Origin: Ottelia alismoides
Lineage: Eukaryota > Streptophyta > Magnoliopsida > Alismatales > Hydrocharitaceae
Direction of reading: 5' to 3'
NCBI GenBank assembly: GCA_037367405.1
Contig: JAZKJV010003128.1
Coordinates: forward strand, 806,001 to 870,000
DNA: 64,000 nt
Shown here: positions 22,101 to 37,100 of the stretch, in pieces
Numbering within the stretch: the stretch's first letter is position 1
How the letters are laid out: every line of letters starts with the position of its first letter
Notes under the pieces: model-generated
Seen by the model: the letters and a program-made list of their open reading frames with translations, nothing else
What the model was told of the DNA's origin: nothing
Databases searched by the model: none
Translations under genes and position numbers: made by a program

Positions 22101-25100
22101 GGGTCTTTGGGTCCGTGGCATTTGTCCACAATTTTACTTCTGGTCTTGACAAGTTGTCTCATAGAGCAGTCAAATGTGTGTTCATTGGTTATTCCCGTAC
22201 CCAAAAAGGGTATAGATGTTTTGATCATGTAGGGAGAAAATATTATGTGAGTGTTGATGTCACATTTTTTGAGTCTATTATGTACTTTTCTCCTACAGGC
22301 GACATGTTGTCTAATGTTGACTCTGACGAGGATGTCTTTGTTCCACCACCTCCGTTTTCTCCATCAACAACACCTTATATTGAATCTCAGTCATCTCCAC
22401 CTCACATCCTCCACCGCCTCCACCTCTGTCTACCCTGACACAGTTCCTACCACGGTTTTCCGTTCGTAGGTCTTCTACTCGTCCCTCTGCTCATGTGCCT
22501 TCTTCATCATTCCATGGCACAAGATGACGACACGCGACTGCTTATGGGGGAAGGTGGTGGCGTAGAGGAAGCTCTTTTTCGAGGAAACCGGCGTGGGGCT
22601 GCTCACAGGGGGGTTTATTCAAAGGGGACATTACGAGACTCACTCCATGGCGAGTCTTGGCCTGTGGCCTAAAAGACTTCGAGGCGGCGGAGCTCTTGCG
22701 TTGGTCTTACGAGGGCTGGACAAAGTTGAGGTGGCGGCGTGCTGGAGCGGAGGATGGGATTCTACACCTTAAGCCCACGACTTTGGTTTCGGTCAAGGGC
22801 GTCCCTTACACCTGTCGTGAGAGGATCGGCTGAGGCAGCTTCTAGGGGCGTGCTTGGGCGCTTTCCGTGTCGTCTCCACGGGGTGTTGTCCTGGGGAATC
22901 CCAGGACCCTCTCATTGAGGTGGCAAATCTTGTGCCGGAGGCGCTGGGTCTGAGATGGTTCAAGTTTGGAAGAAGGAGGTCCCTGGTGCATTTCTCGCGT
23001 CCTTGTCTCATCTCCGGCAAAGTGGAGCTCGCCACCTGTGGTCCTCCGGCGACGGTCTGGTTACCGTCGGGTGCGAAAGGGATGCCGCTGGGCAGTCGAA
23101 GCGATGTTGAAGGAGGCGAGGCGGTGGGGCCAATCGAAAAGCCGTTGAGGGAAACGAGGAGCCACGGATGGCCACTCACGCGAAACAGACGATCCGCTTC
23201 GGATCTTTTCCGGGCGTGTCGATTGGTGATTTAAATTCTTCTGTCATTGGGAATTTAATAAATTCGGAAAGGTCAGATATGCCAAGGGCGGGCCCCACTA
23301 CTGAGCGTGTGGCGGCTGGATTTCTAACCACACTGGACGTGGAAAATATAGCGGTCGGGCCCGATTACAATCTCTTTGTGGACCCGACTACAACAGTTGG
23401 GCCTTCGGGTACACCTATGGAAACGACTACGCTAGCGGATCCCGTTCGCGCTGTGGTCTCGGACCTGGAGGTGCGACCCGAGGTGCGGGTCAATGCGGGG
23501 ATACCGAATTTGGATCCGGTTGGCAACTCGGACCCAGGTGTTATGGTTGGCGCTCCTGCGGAGAAACACATCGCTAATGGAGAAACTGGGGAGAACTTTA
23601 GCGAGGGGGTCGCTCACGGCGAAGGGAGGTCGACGACACGGCTCTTCTGTCCTGAAGGTCCGCAACACCTGAGGGAACAGTCTCGCGGCGAGAGACCGGG
23701 AGCAGTGGCGGCAGAGTTGAAACAGCCAGCTGAGGTGCTCTCCTTAGGGGGAGAGAAAGACATCCACGGCTCACTCGAGCGGGTGATCGAGTCTGTCAGA
23801 TGGGGCATGTTATTCGAGAAAGACCTCCAATGGAAGACGAATGAGAAGGGTTGTATGCTAGATGAAGCGGCTTGATTGGAGAACGGATTAGCGACGGCGG
23901 GGGCCCAGGGGGCGTGCGTGACATCCCAATTCCGCTTCAGGATGTTAGATAGGGTTGTGGCCGAGCATCTGGGTCTGGTCCCACCAAGGAGGTCAACCGG
24001 TTTTTTATGTCATTGAAAGTCCTGTCGTGGAACGTGAGGGGGCTGGGTAGGCCGGAGAAACGGAGGGGTGTCTTCAATCATATAAGAGACAATGGAGCCG
24101 ACATCTTCATGTTACAGGAAACGAAGCTCGACGCCGCCTCCTCGGGGGCGATTTCAGGCCTGGATCGGGGCAGGGTCTACCAGCTGGCGGAGCGTGAGGC
24201 CCATGGCGCGTCTGGGTGCTTGCTAACAGGGTGGAAGAAGGATCTGTTTGATCTGCAGTCGGTTTCCAAGTCCCAATTCTGCCTATCTACGCTTCTCCAG
24301 TGTCATTATGATGGGTTTCAGTTCTTGGTGACGAACATGTACGGCCCAAATGGTGGAGGTGGGACCACTCTTGCGGCGGAGATAGAGCATTTGGGCAGCT
24401 CGGGGGGAATGATGCGTGGTTGATTGGTGTTGATCTCAACATCACCCTATTACAGGATGATCGACCCCAGGGGCGTGGGGGCCTGGATCCGGGCTCAACG
24501 GACTTCCATGGGATGATTCATCGGTTGGGCCTTTCGATCGTGGATGCGTCCGGTTGCGCATTCACTTGGCGGAATAAAAACTCAAGGTCACGCCTTGATC
24601 GGTTTCTGGTGTCTCAGGGTTGGGCTAAACAATTCCCTCTCTCTCGGGCTTTGGCCCTGCCGCGGGTGCTTTCGGACCATACTCCTATAATGTGGTCGTC
24701 AGGAGAGGAGAGGCGTGGGAGGTTCTTTTTCCGATTTGAGAAGAGCTGGCTGCTGGAGTTGGGATTCCGGGAGTTGGTTGCAGAACACTGGAAATGGACA
24801 GTTTCCGAGGGATCCGTGGTCTCACATTTGGCGGACAAGCTTAAATCATTGAAGGTTCTCCTCTCCTCCTTCGAGAAGGAGGTGAGGGCGCGTCGGAGAA
24901 TGAAGCGGGCGGAGGCACAGAACAAGGTGGCTCGTCTTGACGGTTTGGATGACGAGAGAGGGCTTTCTGAGTCCGAACTTATGACTCGGCAGACCCTCTT
25001 GGAGGATCTTATTCTTGAAGATAGGAAGGAGGAGGTGGAGTGGAGGCAGAAATGCAGGCAGAAATGGTTGAAGGAAGGAGACGCCAACACTTGGTTTTTC

Positions 25101-28100
25101 CACTCGATGGCCTCTGGGCGGCGGAGAAGAAATTATATCCACGAACTGGAGGTGGGAGGCATGCGGTTTTTGGGTGAAGCGGCGATTGGGGGGGCATTGC
25201 GGGGACATTTTGTAGGGGCTACTAGAAAAAGGGGTGGGAGCGGTTGGGGGTGGCGAGGAACCGGGGTGGAATCCCTCTCGTCATTCCAGGCAGATGGGCT
25301 GACGTCACTTTTCTCGGAGGAAGAGCTAAGGAGGGCGGTGTAGTCGCTGAATGCGGAAGGCTCCCCTGGTCCCGATGGATTTCTTGTTCTATTCTATTGT
25401 GAATTCTGGGACCGTCTGAAGGACGACGTTATGGGCGTCCTCAATGAGTTCCGAGATGGCAACCATAGTTTTGAGAAGATTAATCGTTCGCTGATTTTTC
25501 TGCTGCCGAAGAAAGACAACCCCTTGGGGGTGGAGGACTATCGGCCCATCGCTATCTCCAATGCAATATACCTTATTATTGCCAAGGTCCTATGTAATAG
25601 AATGGAAGGGGTTATGGGGTCCGTGGTGATGCACGGTCAGTCTGCTTTTATTCCGGGGAGACAGATGGTGGATAGTCTCGTCATGGCCTCCAAGATCTGT
25701 CTCGAGTGGAAGAGGAAACGGGCCAAAGCTGCGCTCTGGAAGATCGACTACTGCAAGGCCTATGATTGTGTGCATTGGAAATTTCTTTGGCAATCCCTGA
25801 CAAAGAGAGGTTTTCCTAGTGCTTGGGTGGATTGGGTGAAGAGGTGCGTTACGACGTCATCTTACTCGATCCTGGTTAACGGCAAACCGGAGGGGGGCTT
25901 CGTTCAGCCGCAGCGGGGTGTGAGACAAGCTTGCCCGCTGGAACCTATGTTATTTGTCATTGTGGCCGACGCCTTGGGGGTCCTTTTCAAGCAGGCGGTC
26001 GAGGCGGACTGGTGCGAAGGGTTCCGTGCTGAGGGAATCTCTATTCCCCTACTACAATATGCAGATGACACAGTTATTTTCCTGGGAGGGACGACCGATC
26101 AGAACAAGAACGCGGCTCACTTGGTGGAGATATTTGGCGACATCTCGGGCTTCGAGATCAACATGCGAAAATTCTTTGTCGTTACTTTTGGGATGGAGGA
26201 GGCTGATCGTGTGGAGCTTGCTTCTATTTGCGGTTGTGGGTTGGGAGACCTACCCATCTCCTACCTGGGCCTACCCTTAATGGCTGGGAAGCTGAGGAAC
26301 AGAGATTGGCACTATGTGGTGCGTCGGATAAACGTCTGGCATGATGGAAAGCTATCACGTTATCCAAAGGAGGAAAACTGGTCCTTCTGAAACATGTGCT
26401 CTCTGCTACTCCGGTCTTTTCCTACTCAACTAGAATCATGCCGACCAGTGTTAGAAAGAGAATTGAATCCATGAAAAGCAGTTCTTTTGGTCAGGCGGGA
26501 AGCAGTCGGGACACGGCCTCCATCTGGTCAAGACGGAGGAATTCACGAGGGGCCGCAGGGAGGGAGGGCTGGGGGTCAGAGATATCAGCTACTTGAACAA
26601 GGCACTCCTGTCCAAATGGATTATTAAAATCTGGGGGCCCTCCACTTCGCTGGTTACAACTCTGTTACGGAAAATATATGGTGTGTGGGGAGGGTTGGTC
26701 ACAGAGAGACTACCCTTCGAGTCTCCACTCTGGACGGGTATTCGTGAGGTGCTACCATCTTTGGCCCACCGCTTCTGTCCCAAAGTGGGGGAACGGAAAT
26801 TCCTTCAGATTCTGGCGCGACGACTCGCTGGACGATGGCTCTTTGGAGGAGAGATTCCCGTGCCTTTTTCGCTGCGGCGGCCAAGGACGCGCAGATCTCA
26901 GAGGTGGATGTCGAGGGGGGTCTGTGGTCCCCGCCTTTTGTCTTCAGATTGAGCAACCAACGCTTCGAGGAGTTTATGACGATGTAATCTCTCTTTCTGA
27001 CCGTGGAGAACTGTACTTGCGGAAGAGATCACTTCCAATGGGTGGGCAGCAAGTTTTCCGTGAAAAATGCATACAAGGAACTCATGCGGAGTGAGGAGCA
27101 GGACAGGGAGCTCTGCCAGGACGTCCATATCATTTAGGCCGCAAGGATTCCCTTGAGGATAAATATCTTTCTATGGTGCTTGAGGAGGAGCCGTATTTGT
27201 GACAAGGTACGGAGGGGACACATTCTTGGAGCCATTGACACGCGATGCAACAGATGTGGAACTACAGATGAGGACACTGCACACCTTTTTTTCAAATGCC
27301 CCTTCATCGGCTGCGGTATGGACGGAGGTGGCGGTCTCATGGGTGCGGAGTGAGAACTTCACGAACTTTTGGAGATCCATTAGAGTGGTGGGCGGCAACT
27401 CGAACCATGATTGTTCCAAGCCTTTTGCTGCTATATGGGCCATTTGGACCGGGAGAAACGACACAATATTCAACAACCAGAGGTTCTATATAGAAAACAT
27501 ATTGTCACATTGTAACGCCCTTTATAATCTCTGGCTATCACGGTAATGTACTCTAAAACTTTTTAATGGAATTTATTGGCGGTGAACCCCTCCCCCCTCC
27601 CCATAAGGGGGTTCACCCGTTGGTTTCTCAAAAGAAAGGTATGCAATGAACACACTATTTATTGATGGCACTAGTCATATGCTTGTTTCACAAGATACTA
27701 TATAGGAGGAGTTGATACCAAAGAACAGAGAGGTTGATGACCTCGATGTACATATTGCTTTGAGTAAGCCACGTCGTAATTGTGTCATTATCCTCTAGCT
27801 GCGCATGTTTCCTTGGACCATCTTTCAGAGTAGCACATGAGGTTTGTGGTGGGACTTTCTGTTGTTACTATCCCGCAAACATATCAGGAGGTCATACAGG
27901 ATAGTAGTTGGCGACTTGCCATGGAAGAGGAGATGGCCACTTTGAGTCTCATGGTACCTGGAGTGTTGTTTATGCTCCTCCAGGTGCCTCTGTTGTGGAG
28001 TGCAAATCAATATTTACGTTGAAGCAACGGGCAGATGGCAATGTAGATCGCTACAAGGCAAGGCTTGTAGCACGTGGGTTCACCTGGACTTATGGGGTAG

Positions 28101-31100
28101 ACTATCAGGATACCTTCTCTCCAGTGGCTAGACATTAGACATTGCGCATCCTTTTATCAGTTAATGTTTCACGGGACTGACCTCTTTACCAGCTTGATGT
28201 AAAGAATGCATTTCTATATGAAGATCTACAGGAGGAGGTATATATATAACAACCACCTGGATTTGCTATTGAGGGGGAGTCTCATAAGGTGTGTAGGCTC
28301 CACAAGGCAGCTTATGGCCTAAAACAGAGTCCGAGAGCTTGGTACCATAAGCTTTCAAAGTTGATAGAGCACCAGGGGTTTGCACGGTCCATTGCGGATC
28401 ACTCACTTTTTGCTTAGAGGACACATAGATGTATTATTGCTATTCTAGTCTATAAAGTTGATATTATTGTCACAAGTGATGATGAGTAGGGCATTCAGAC
28501 TGCCAAGGAGTTTCTAGGTCAGCAGTTTTTGACCAAGAACCTTGGCAATCCTCGATACATCATTGGATTAGAGTTCGCCAGGAACCAGCGTGGTCTTGTG
28601 ATGATCCAGAGGAAGTTTGTGATTGATCTATTAGAGACAGGTATGACAGGGTACAAGCCTGCCACTACCCCTATGGATCTGAGTATGAGATTATATGATG
28701 ATGACACTGTGGATGTAGATAAGAGGAGATACAGGGAGCTTGTTGGGAGCAAAGTGAGCCAGTTCATGGAGCAGACAAGGAAGGTTCATATGGATGCGGT
28801 CTATATGATTTTGAGATATTTGTAGACTTTACTTGGTACTAGTCTTATATTTAGCAGAGTTACATCTCTTGAGGTGACAGCTTGTGCAGATGCAGGTTAT
28901 GCTGGATGTCCTAGAGACAGGAAGTCTACTTCTGGCTTTGTTATTTTTGTTGGGAGCTCTCTCGTGTCATGGAAAAGCAAGAAGCAGACAACGGTTGATA
29001 GATCCTGTGTAGAATCTGAGTATAGGGCCATGGCACAGGGAAGCACTGAGATGATGTGGGTTAGATCAGTTTTGACAGATCTTGCTGTTGAGGTTCCTCT
29101 TCCCATGCAGCTTTTTGATGACAATCAAGCATCTCTATTTATTGCCGTGAGCAAACCAAGAATATAGATGTAGATTGCCACTATACCAGAGACATGATCC
29201 AGAAGGGTCTCATATCCACTTCCCATGTTTCTACTGGAGATCAGACAATTGATATTTTCTCCAAGGCCCTTACTAGAGTCCCTTTTCTGAGATGTACCAA
29301 GCTGAGCTTGATAGACATATATGTTCCAGCATGAGGGGGAGGGTTGAGATATTTATATCTATTTATATCTATTTCTTATTTCTCTTTCTCTCATGTACCT
29401 CTCGTGTAATTTACTCAGGGCTTTTCTCCTATATAAGAGAGCCCTAGGGTCTCAATAATGATGTTTTTTTTCTTCAACATAGATATATACATGAAGAAGC
29501 GGGTTTCCATAGCCCTCTGAAAGAGGGAGGTAGTTTGGTAGTCAGACTTGGGAAAGATTGCATCCTACCTAAACGACGAGAAGCGAGGGTTCGTTGAATT
29601 TACTTCAAGCGAGGATTGAGGGAACTACTAAATAGGCCCTCTTGAGAGGGTTCGTCCTCGCCATTGTAGCTCCGAGAAGAAAAATTACTCTGAATCAGAT
29701 TCAATATTTATCAGCAATGCTCAAGAGAATAGATTATGTCATCTTTAATGTATCTTTTAAAGATATGCTCAGTGCTAAGTGTGATGTCACGTAAAAATAT
29801 AAACATGTAAAAATATAAACGATCTTTAACATGTCATAGCTAGATAGGCTATAGGTAGAAATATAGTGTGACCTAGATTGCAAAGTGCATTGCCTTTTAG
29901 ACTTCCTCATAGCTATAGAAAGGTCTGGAGATGGAGTAGGACCATCTAAGTTTGCAGGAGGACCATTTGAAGGAAGCTCTCATCATCTTGCATAGTAGGA
30001 ATAGGTAAGGGGATGGACTGGTTTTTAGGGTGCCTCCTTTAGACCTAGAGTGGGAAGGGAATTCCAAGGGGATGTCACTAACATGCATAGAAAAGAAATA
30101 AATTTGTTCAAAAGAGTGACATCCACATAAGCATAATAGTGACAACCAATGGGGTCATAACACATGTACCATGTTTTGGGTTCGAGACTACCTAAGAAAG
30201 CACACTTGATAGCAGTGTAGATAATTTATCACCAAGTATTGAAATTATAGTCAAAGGCAATGCATCCAAAAAGCTATAAGGGTAGCGGAAAAGGCTCTCA
30301 CCATCACAAAGAGTAAGAAGAATAGGGTTACCCACCAAGAATAGAAGACGGTACCTGATTAATCAAGTATACGGATAGGAAGTCCGATGTAAGGTACCGT
30401 GCATAGCAACCTGTTTTCTCAAATGTCCAATCCAAGGCTCTAGTCCTCCCATCTATAAGGATCATCTTCCTTTTTGGGCTAAGCAATCACCCTCCCAACA
30501 CATAAAGAAGATGTAGCTAGTATAACTAAGATCCAAGAATGTATATTGGGGCAAACACTGTTGAGTGTCTCCCCCTTTTTTTGAGCCTAAAAAGAAGATC
30601 CAAGAATGTAAAAATCAGTAGTCGGTACTCGGTCAGCCGGGTCACTGACTAAGGTTTAATCGGCAGTCGGGCGACTAATTGGATTTAGTCAGACTTTAAT
30701 CAGCTTTGAATTTTATGATTACTTTAAATATATAACTCATTTTTATATATAGATTTCCATAGATTTTCTACATTTTATACTATCATAATAAAATAAAAGA
30801 AGTGTTTGAATTTAAATAATACATTAAGCATATTATAATAAGTTTGCTTATAAAAAAACAAAACATAAAAAAAAATATGTTATCTCCAAGCAAAAATCGG
30901 TCGGCTAGTGTCCCTAGTCGGAATTAGTCGGTACTCGGTCAGCCACCCCACTGACTATACCAGTCGGACCTACTAGTCAGGCCAGTCAGGCGACTTTTAC
31001 AACACTGCTAAGATCTACAGGAAGAAGTACTATGTCAACAATTCCCTCAGTCTATCCCACCAAAGGCGAAGTTCTGACTAATAGAACCCAATGGAAAAAG

Positions 31101-34100
31101 TAGGACTAAAAAGTAGTCCAGATCACAATAAGCTACCTGGAGATTGGACATCAAGCGATTAGTAGAATCCAAATCGTATCACCTTCAAATCACAAAATGC
31201 AAAATCTAATAAACAAGGGAAGCTTGAGGTAAAAAAGGAAAAGGAAAGAAAAGAGTCTCACTATCTTCAAGTGCCCTTCAATTAAATTAAAGTAACAAAT
31301 CACCGATTCTCTCCTCCTTCCCACTCCAAAATTAGATCTCCTTTTTTGGATGAGCGAAGCACCTTGTTACAAGCAAATCTCCTTTGGATGAGTGAAGCAC
31401 CTCTAACGCATGTCAACTACATAATGAGAAGAGGGATAGGTCAAATCATGCCGAAAAACCTCAAGAGCATTATCATATATGAAATCTTTAATACTAATTG
31501 GATTGGAAATTTTTTGTTTGGTTACTTAAATGGATCAAATAGGATCAAGAACTGTCAACTCCGTTAACACATGGATTTGATTGCGTTGTTCTTTCAATCC
31601 AATTTGTTAAGTTTTATATGTGTATTTGATTCATGATTAATTATCATTTTCTACACGATCTTATATATATTCGAACATTATTATTTTCCAAGAGCCACAA
31701 ATCATCTTTTCCTTCTTTCGGTTCTATTCTTGCATCAACTCTTACTAAATATTCCTCTGGAACAACACATTTTTCCATAACCATGCCGTGGGAATACTCT
31801 TTTTCTGACTTCCTCTCCATGCCCTCTCGTCGACATCATCCTTTTGGTGATCTCCATCTAATTAAGGCACGACCTGTCCTCACCCTTATAGTGACGAATG
31901 TTTCCACCCATATTTCTCATGGGAGAAACTGTAACCTCCCGTCTTTATGAATTTTTATAATTGAAGTAGGATTTTTTTAACATGGAGATTTTGTAAAAAA
32001 ACTTTAGAGATATATGTTATGTTATTTGTATTGTTTTATATTTTCTATATTCTTATGGAATTCTGATGTAATTTACCCATAGGCTACTCTCCTATATAAG
32101 AGAGCCTAGGGCGTATAGAATAAACAACTCTTTCTATTTTCCCAACATGGTATCAGAGCGGCGGTCCTAGACCGGAGCTCCTGTGCCAAAACCCTAACTC
32201 TAACCTCCACTGCAAGCCCTTCTCGCCCGCGCTGCTCCTCGAGTCTCCTTCACGTGTCGCGCCCCGCCTCCACGCGTCGTGCCTCGCCTCCCTCCATGCG
32301 CCTCGGGCTTCCTCGCGCCTCGGGCCTTGGGCATCGCCGTCATGCCTTGTGCCTAGGCCACCACCGCCTAGGTTTCTCTAACCTAGGCATCTAGGCCTCA
32401 CCGTTGCCTAGCCTCTCGTCAAGTCTTCCTCTTGATGGGTTTAGTTGCTTGAGTCTACACATGCAACCAAACCCGTGAATGTCAGTGTAGACAACAGTCT
32501 ATCCAGTCTACAACCTAGTCTTCTGCTATCATCATGTCAGAAAGCAAGGCCGATATTCCCTCCACAGGCGCCTTCAGAGGTCCTGCATCCATTGTGAAGA
32601 TGGATGGGTCAAATTACGAACTGTGGGCAATGCAGTTCATGAGTATGATGAAGTCGACCGGTAAGAAGCACATTCTTACTAAGGAAGAGCCTACTGAGAA
32701 GACCGAGGTCAACGCCTCATGGGAGGCAGATGATGCATACGCCAAGGTTTGGCTATCAGGAACGTTAGCAATTGAGATTGCAAATGATATTCTCCATCAG
32801 CCCACTGTAAAAGCAATCTGGGAAATTCTGGTTGCTACCTATTCGCAGTCAAAGAATGAGACGAAGATTCTGCAACTCCAGCATGACATCTTTACAATCA
32901 AGCAGAATGGACGACCTCTTCACTCATTATACATGTCTTTACGTGGGATGTTTGAGAAGCTCTACATCTTCATGCCTCTCACAGCCACTCCTGAGCAACA
33001 GAAGACCTACCGGAATGCCACTATGGTTGGTGTATTCCTGGCAGCCCTTGATCCAGAGTACGAGGCAGCACGTTCCCAGATCTTGGCAGATTCCACTATT
33101 CCTCCGGTAGAGGAAGCCTTTCACAGACTGAGTCGTATTACTGTTCCTTCATCTACTGCCAATCAGACTGCCTCAGCTATGGCAGTATCTTGAGGTCGTG
33201 GGGGTCATCATCAGTTTCGTGGTCGTGGACCTCACGGCAGAGGGGGTCGCGTTCGGCCATCATGCACTTTCTGCCATCATTAGGGACATACCGAGGACAC
33301 ATGATATTCCAAACATGGATTTCCTGCTTCTGCACGAGTAGCTGAACAGATTGAACCTCCATCTGCTTCCTCTTTGGATCAGCACTTTGATGATCTTGTA
33401 GATCGTCTGAGGGGCATTATTCCTCCATCCTATCCTGTTGCATTAGCGCCTGCATCTGAGAGTCATTCTGACGTTGCTGCTTCTGCATCCACCAGTACCT
33501 CAGGTAGTACTTATGCATTCACTAGCAGTAGTGGACCTGATACTTTAGAGTGGATTATGGACTTTTGTGAACCCCTTAGGATCCGGGTACCCGTTAATCA
33601 CACACTCGCACTATTATTCACATGAGATCGCATGAAGTTACAGAAAGGCAGGGAAAATTTTTCGCGCGGCTAATTATCCACATGACATTCACATCCACAA
33701 CATAACCACAAGATCACAGAGAAACAAATGGCACCAAAGTTCCTTTTCATTAATATTCATATTCATTTACAACTTGCACAAACATCTTCTATATTACAAC
33801 ATATATCCCAAGTGATACAAAAGAGATAGCATTTACATTACCAACTAAACAAAAACTGAGACAAAATACTTCATACCGTCTGGTGTATACTCTGTCTCCA
33901 GGAAGCATGTATAGCTACAGATCAGCAGGCCTCTTGCCTGCCATGTGTGCAAGGAAGAAGAGGAGTCACAAAGTGAATACAAACCCGTAGTTTAAAATAA
34001 ATAATAAGTAATTTAATGTACAAAAGTGAGCAAGTAGAAAGGTGGAAAGTAAAGTCTACATCTACTTGCGTAAGTAAAAAAGTTTTTCAGACTACTTGTA

Positions 34101-37100
34101 AGCATCTCAAATGTTTGTCCCATAACCCAGCATTTCCCACATGTAACATATTTATATAGCAGTTGCGTATTCATGAGTGTATGAGTGTGAATGTATATAT
34201 CATTTTCTTCAGAGATCATGTTGGTGAGTGAAAATGGAAAAGTTGAGATTGTAAAGATCTATTAATTTATTTAAATTCTTGGGTAGAGAAAATAGTCTTT
34301 TGATCATAACTTCTCCAATTTTTTTACTTCAATGTTTCAGATATAACTCCAGATGTTGTAGATGTAGATATGGATGATCTAGATATAGAATCGCCAAGTC
34401 TGTTGGCGAAGTAACTCAAGCGGTGAAGAAGCCTGCAAATGGCTCTTTCGTCTCGCCCTCTAATTGGAAGCGCGGTCCAATAGAGGGATAGGTCTACTCC
34501 CAAACTACGCCACTGAGACGGGTGAGAGAGACTCCCTAGAAAAGTCGCTCTAAAAACCTGCCTGACTAGTACAGGCGAACGAGCTCGTACGAAAAACTGA
34601 AAAACCAGGATCCCCCGCCTGGGCATCCTAAAAGACAGGGTCAGCGGAACTGGTCTAAAGTCAGGATCCCAACAAGGCGTAAAAACACTGCGAGCTCGCG
34701 TAAAAACCGTGTAAAAGACTGGGATCCTAGACCCGCGCACTTGGCGGCCGCTGCCCTAACTGGGCTTCCTATCTCCCGCCCAGGTGAGAGTCACCGCGCT
34801 CTCGCACGATCATGTGTAGAAGTCATCATGATCGGCATTAATAATTTATATCACAGATTTGCCATGAAATGGATGTATCTGATTTCATCTTCTTTTCTCA
34901 AACTCTTATGTATGTATATCTCTTATGTATTGTCTTTTCAGATCGAGTCATTGTGTTACAACTTATCATTTGTGTATAGTAGATTCTATTCATGATCATT
35001 CGATTGGGGATTTTCAGTTGCAGTGATATTAGGAATTCAAAACAAAACATGAGATTAGAAACTTGTTCAAAGGATCTGGATATAAGTCCAAAATTTATGC
35101 TAAATTTCTTAATTCTTTTGAATCTTTAATTCATATACTTAATAATTAAATAAGTGACCTTAATTTGTTTAATTTGCATATTAATCAATTTCCAAGAAAA
35201 CTAAATATGTCATGATTAGTGGTCTAAACTCATAGACTACTTCGTATGTTTATAGTTATATATAAATATATACATTAATTCAATATATGTTTGTGTGTAT
35301 GTATATGTATGTTCTTATCAAAACTTAAATTTAAATTAACCTTGAGGGCAGTAAGAGATTTACTTCTTCTTTTTTTAAAAAAAAAATTAATAATTGAATC
35401 AGGAACCACCCTTGGTTTGAGAATAGCACAGAACCTTAACTTCTTCATTATTATTATAAGATAATCAATTTAATTCAATAATCATTTCCAGTCCTCTGCC
35501 AGGTTCCAGGAGAGCCCAAGAATATATGAATTTTATTACATCTTAAACTATTGATAAGTATACCTAAAATGGTTGAGAGAATCCAAATAGATAATACTAA
35601 TCTGCATCATTATTTTTTTTAGACTATACTGCTGTAGAATCCAAGAAAAATGCATTTCCATAGTAGATCACATACATGTTTTAAGGATGTGGATATATTA
35701 CTGGTTATTAAAAGTTTGTTGTATGATCCCATGCCATAATATTTCTCCTCCAGAATATCGAGACTAAGCAAAATGATAAATTGTGGATCTTCCAGTTGCA
35801 ATCCACAAGTATTCTTTAATATATATATATATATATATAATTTATAATCTTATCCAAGAAAGAGAATGTTATGAGTTCCAGAAAACTGTTATCGATAATC
35901 TTATTTCAACAGATTTAACCTTTGCACAATCTTAGTTACTAGAGTATTGCACTCCAATATAGCCTACGTGCATGCTGTACTTTATAGTCATTAATCCTAC
36001 ATCTTCAAATCCAATTCTCCTAATTACAATCAAACATGCATTCCAATATAGTCATCATGCCTGTTATGTATTCTAGCCTTGTTTTCTATTCGGGATGCTG
36101 AAGAACACAAACTAGTAAATGCCATTTTTTTAAACCAGTCCCCCCATTCCGATTAATCACCCTACACTTTGGTATCATTGGTTGGGCAGCAATCTCTTTG
36201 TTTCGAGACAAGATTCTTTATTTCACACAAGTAGCAAGCCAACATCTCCAAAAAGCAACCAAGCAAGGGTCTTGTAAATGGAAGGCTTCATATTTCGTTG
36301 CATCTCTTGGAATCATATCTTTTAAAAATAATTGTCATACTGAAATCTCATACTTACCCTCACACATCACATTCAAGCAAAATCAAACAATTGAAGACTG
36401 GCACTCAAAAACACTCTATACACACTTCTTCATCACCCATTTGAAGGAGACAAGTGTTTCATGGACAAACGGAGCCAACCCATATATAGAAAACAACCTT
36501 CCAGAGATAACCACTAGTGGCTTATCAATCACCATGGTATACTTATCTATGTACAACAATTACTGCTTAAAAATATAGGCATTGTTGCAATAGTCCTAAC
36601 TAGATATTTATATTCTCCAAAGATTATTATTTGATATAATTCCTTCTGACCAAGTAACATCCCACATAATGCTCCAGAAAAAGTATTAATTAAGGGATTG
36701 AAAGTGTATAGAATACATGTACAACAACAAGAGAGGAGTCGGATTGTACATATGATCAGTCTAATGTGCATGCATGGCAGCAAGGAGGAGAGGGTATGGG
36801 ATTGTACCTTAAAATCCCTAAATTTTGGGAATTAAAATAGCATGCAGAAGTCTGAAATGAAGGATCCAGCTGCTAGAATGGTTGCATTCAGCAAGGGATT
36901 GATTTGGACCAGAGAAACATCATCTCCAATGGTGCAGCAGTAGAAATGAAGAGCCCTGGAGGTTCCAGCAGTTGCTGGACAGAAACAAGAAGTTGAAATT
37001 TGGGGCTTTCCAGGGGAGTAGCTCCAGCTGCAGCTGAGGAAGAAGACAATAATAGCCTGACCAACCTCGAGGGCTTCAGGAGATCAACAGATTTGGAGCT

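Larger units (their letters stand above)
22521..27638 (+). mobile_element. L1-type LINE inserted in copia-4
   Basis: About 5.1 kb of G+C-richer sequence with an ORF1-like region, an AP-type endonuclease, a reverse transcriptase and an RT zinc-binding domain, ending with a plant L1-style tail (GTTGGTTTCTCAAAAGAAA). Copia-4 sequence stops at about 22520 (TTCCATGGCACA) and resumes near 27639 (GGTATGCAATGAACAC). I could not define a target duplication. ORF2 has a frameshift in the endonuclease, a stop before the RT and further frameshifts after it, so it is dead but well preserved. Confidence 0.88.
16230..29479 (+). mobile_element. Copia-4, split by copia-5 and a LINE
   Basis: Full-length short-LTR copia stretched to 13.25 kb by nested insertions. 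The outer boundaries are fixed by the 5-bp duplication TAGAT at 16225-16229 and 29480-29484. The order is LTR, primer site, gag, protease, integrase (interrupted at 18758 by copia-5, resuming at 21980), then the LINE (about 22521-27638), then RT and RNase H to 29334, PPT and LTR. All coding parts are broken, and the RT YVDD box is destroyed. Without insertions it would be close to 4.9 kb. Confidence 0.93.

Noticed and set aside
31633..31950. 105-codon open frame as a host gene
   Set aside because: No similarity that I recognise, AT-rich intron context, no splice or promoter support.
32534..33193. 219-codon frame as a host protein gene
   Set aside because: It is the gag of copia-6: UBN2-type motifs, correct distance from the primer site, and continuation past a mutated stop into a zinc knuckle.
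34741..34995. 84-codon frame repeated identically at 42918-43172
   Set aside because: The repetition is explained by the two LTRs of the gypsy element. There is no independent evidence of coding.
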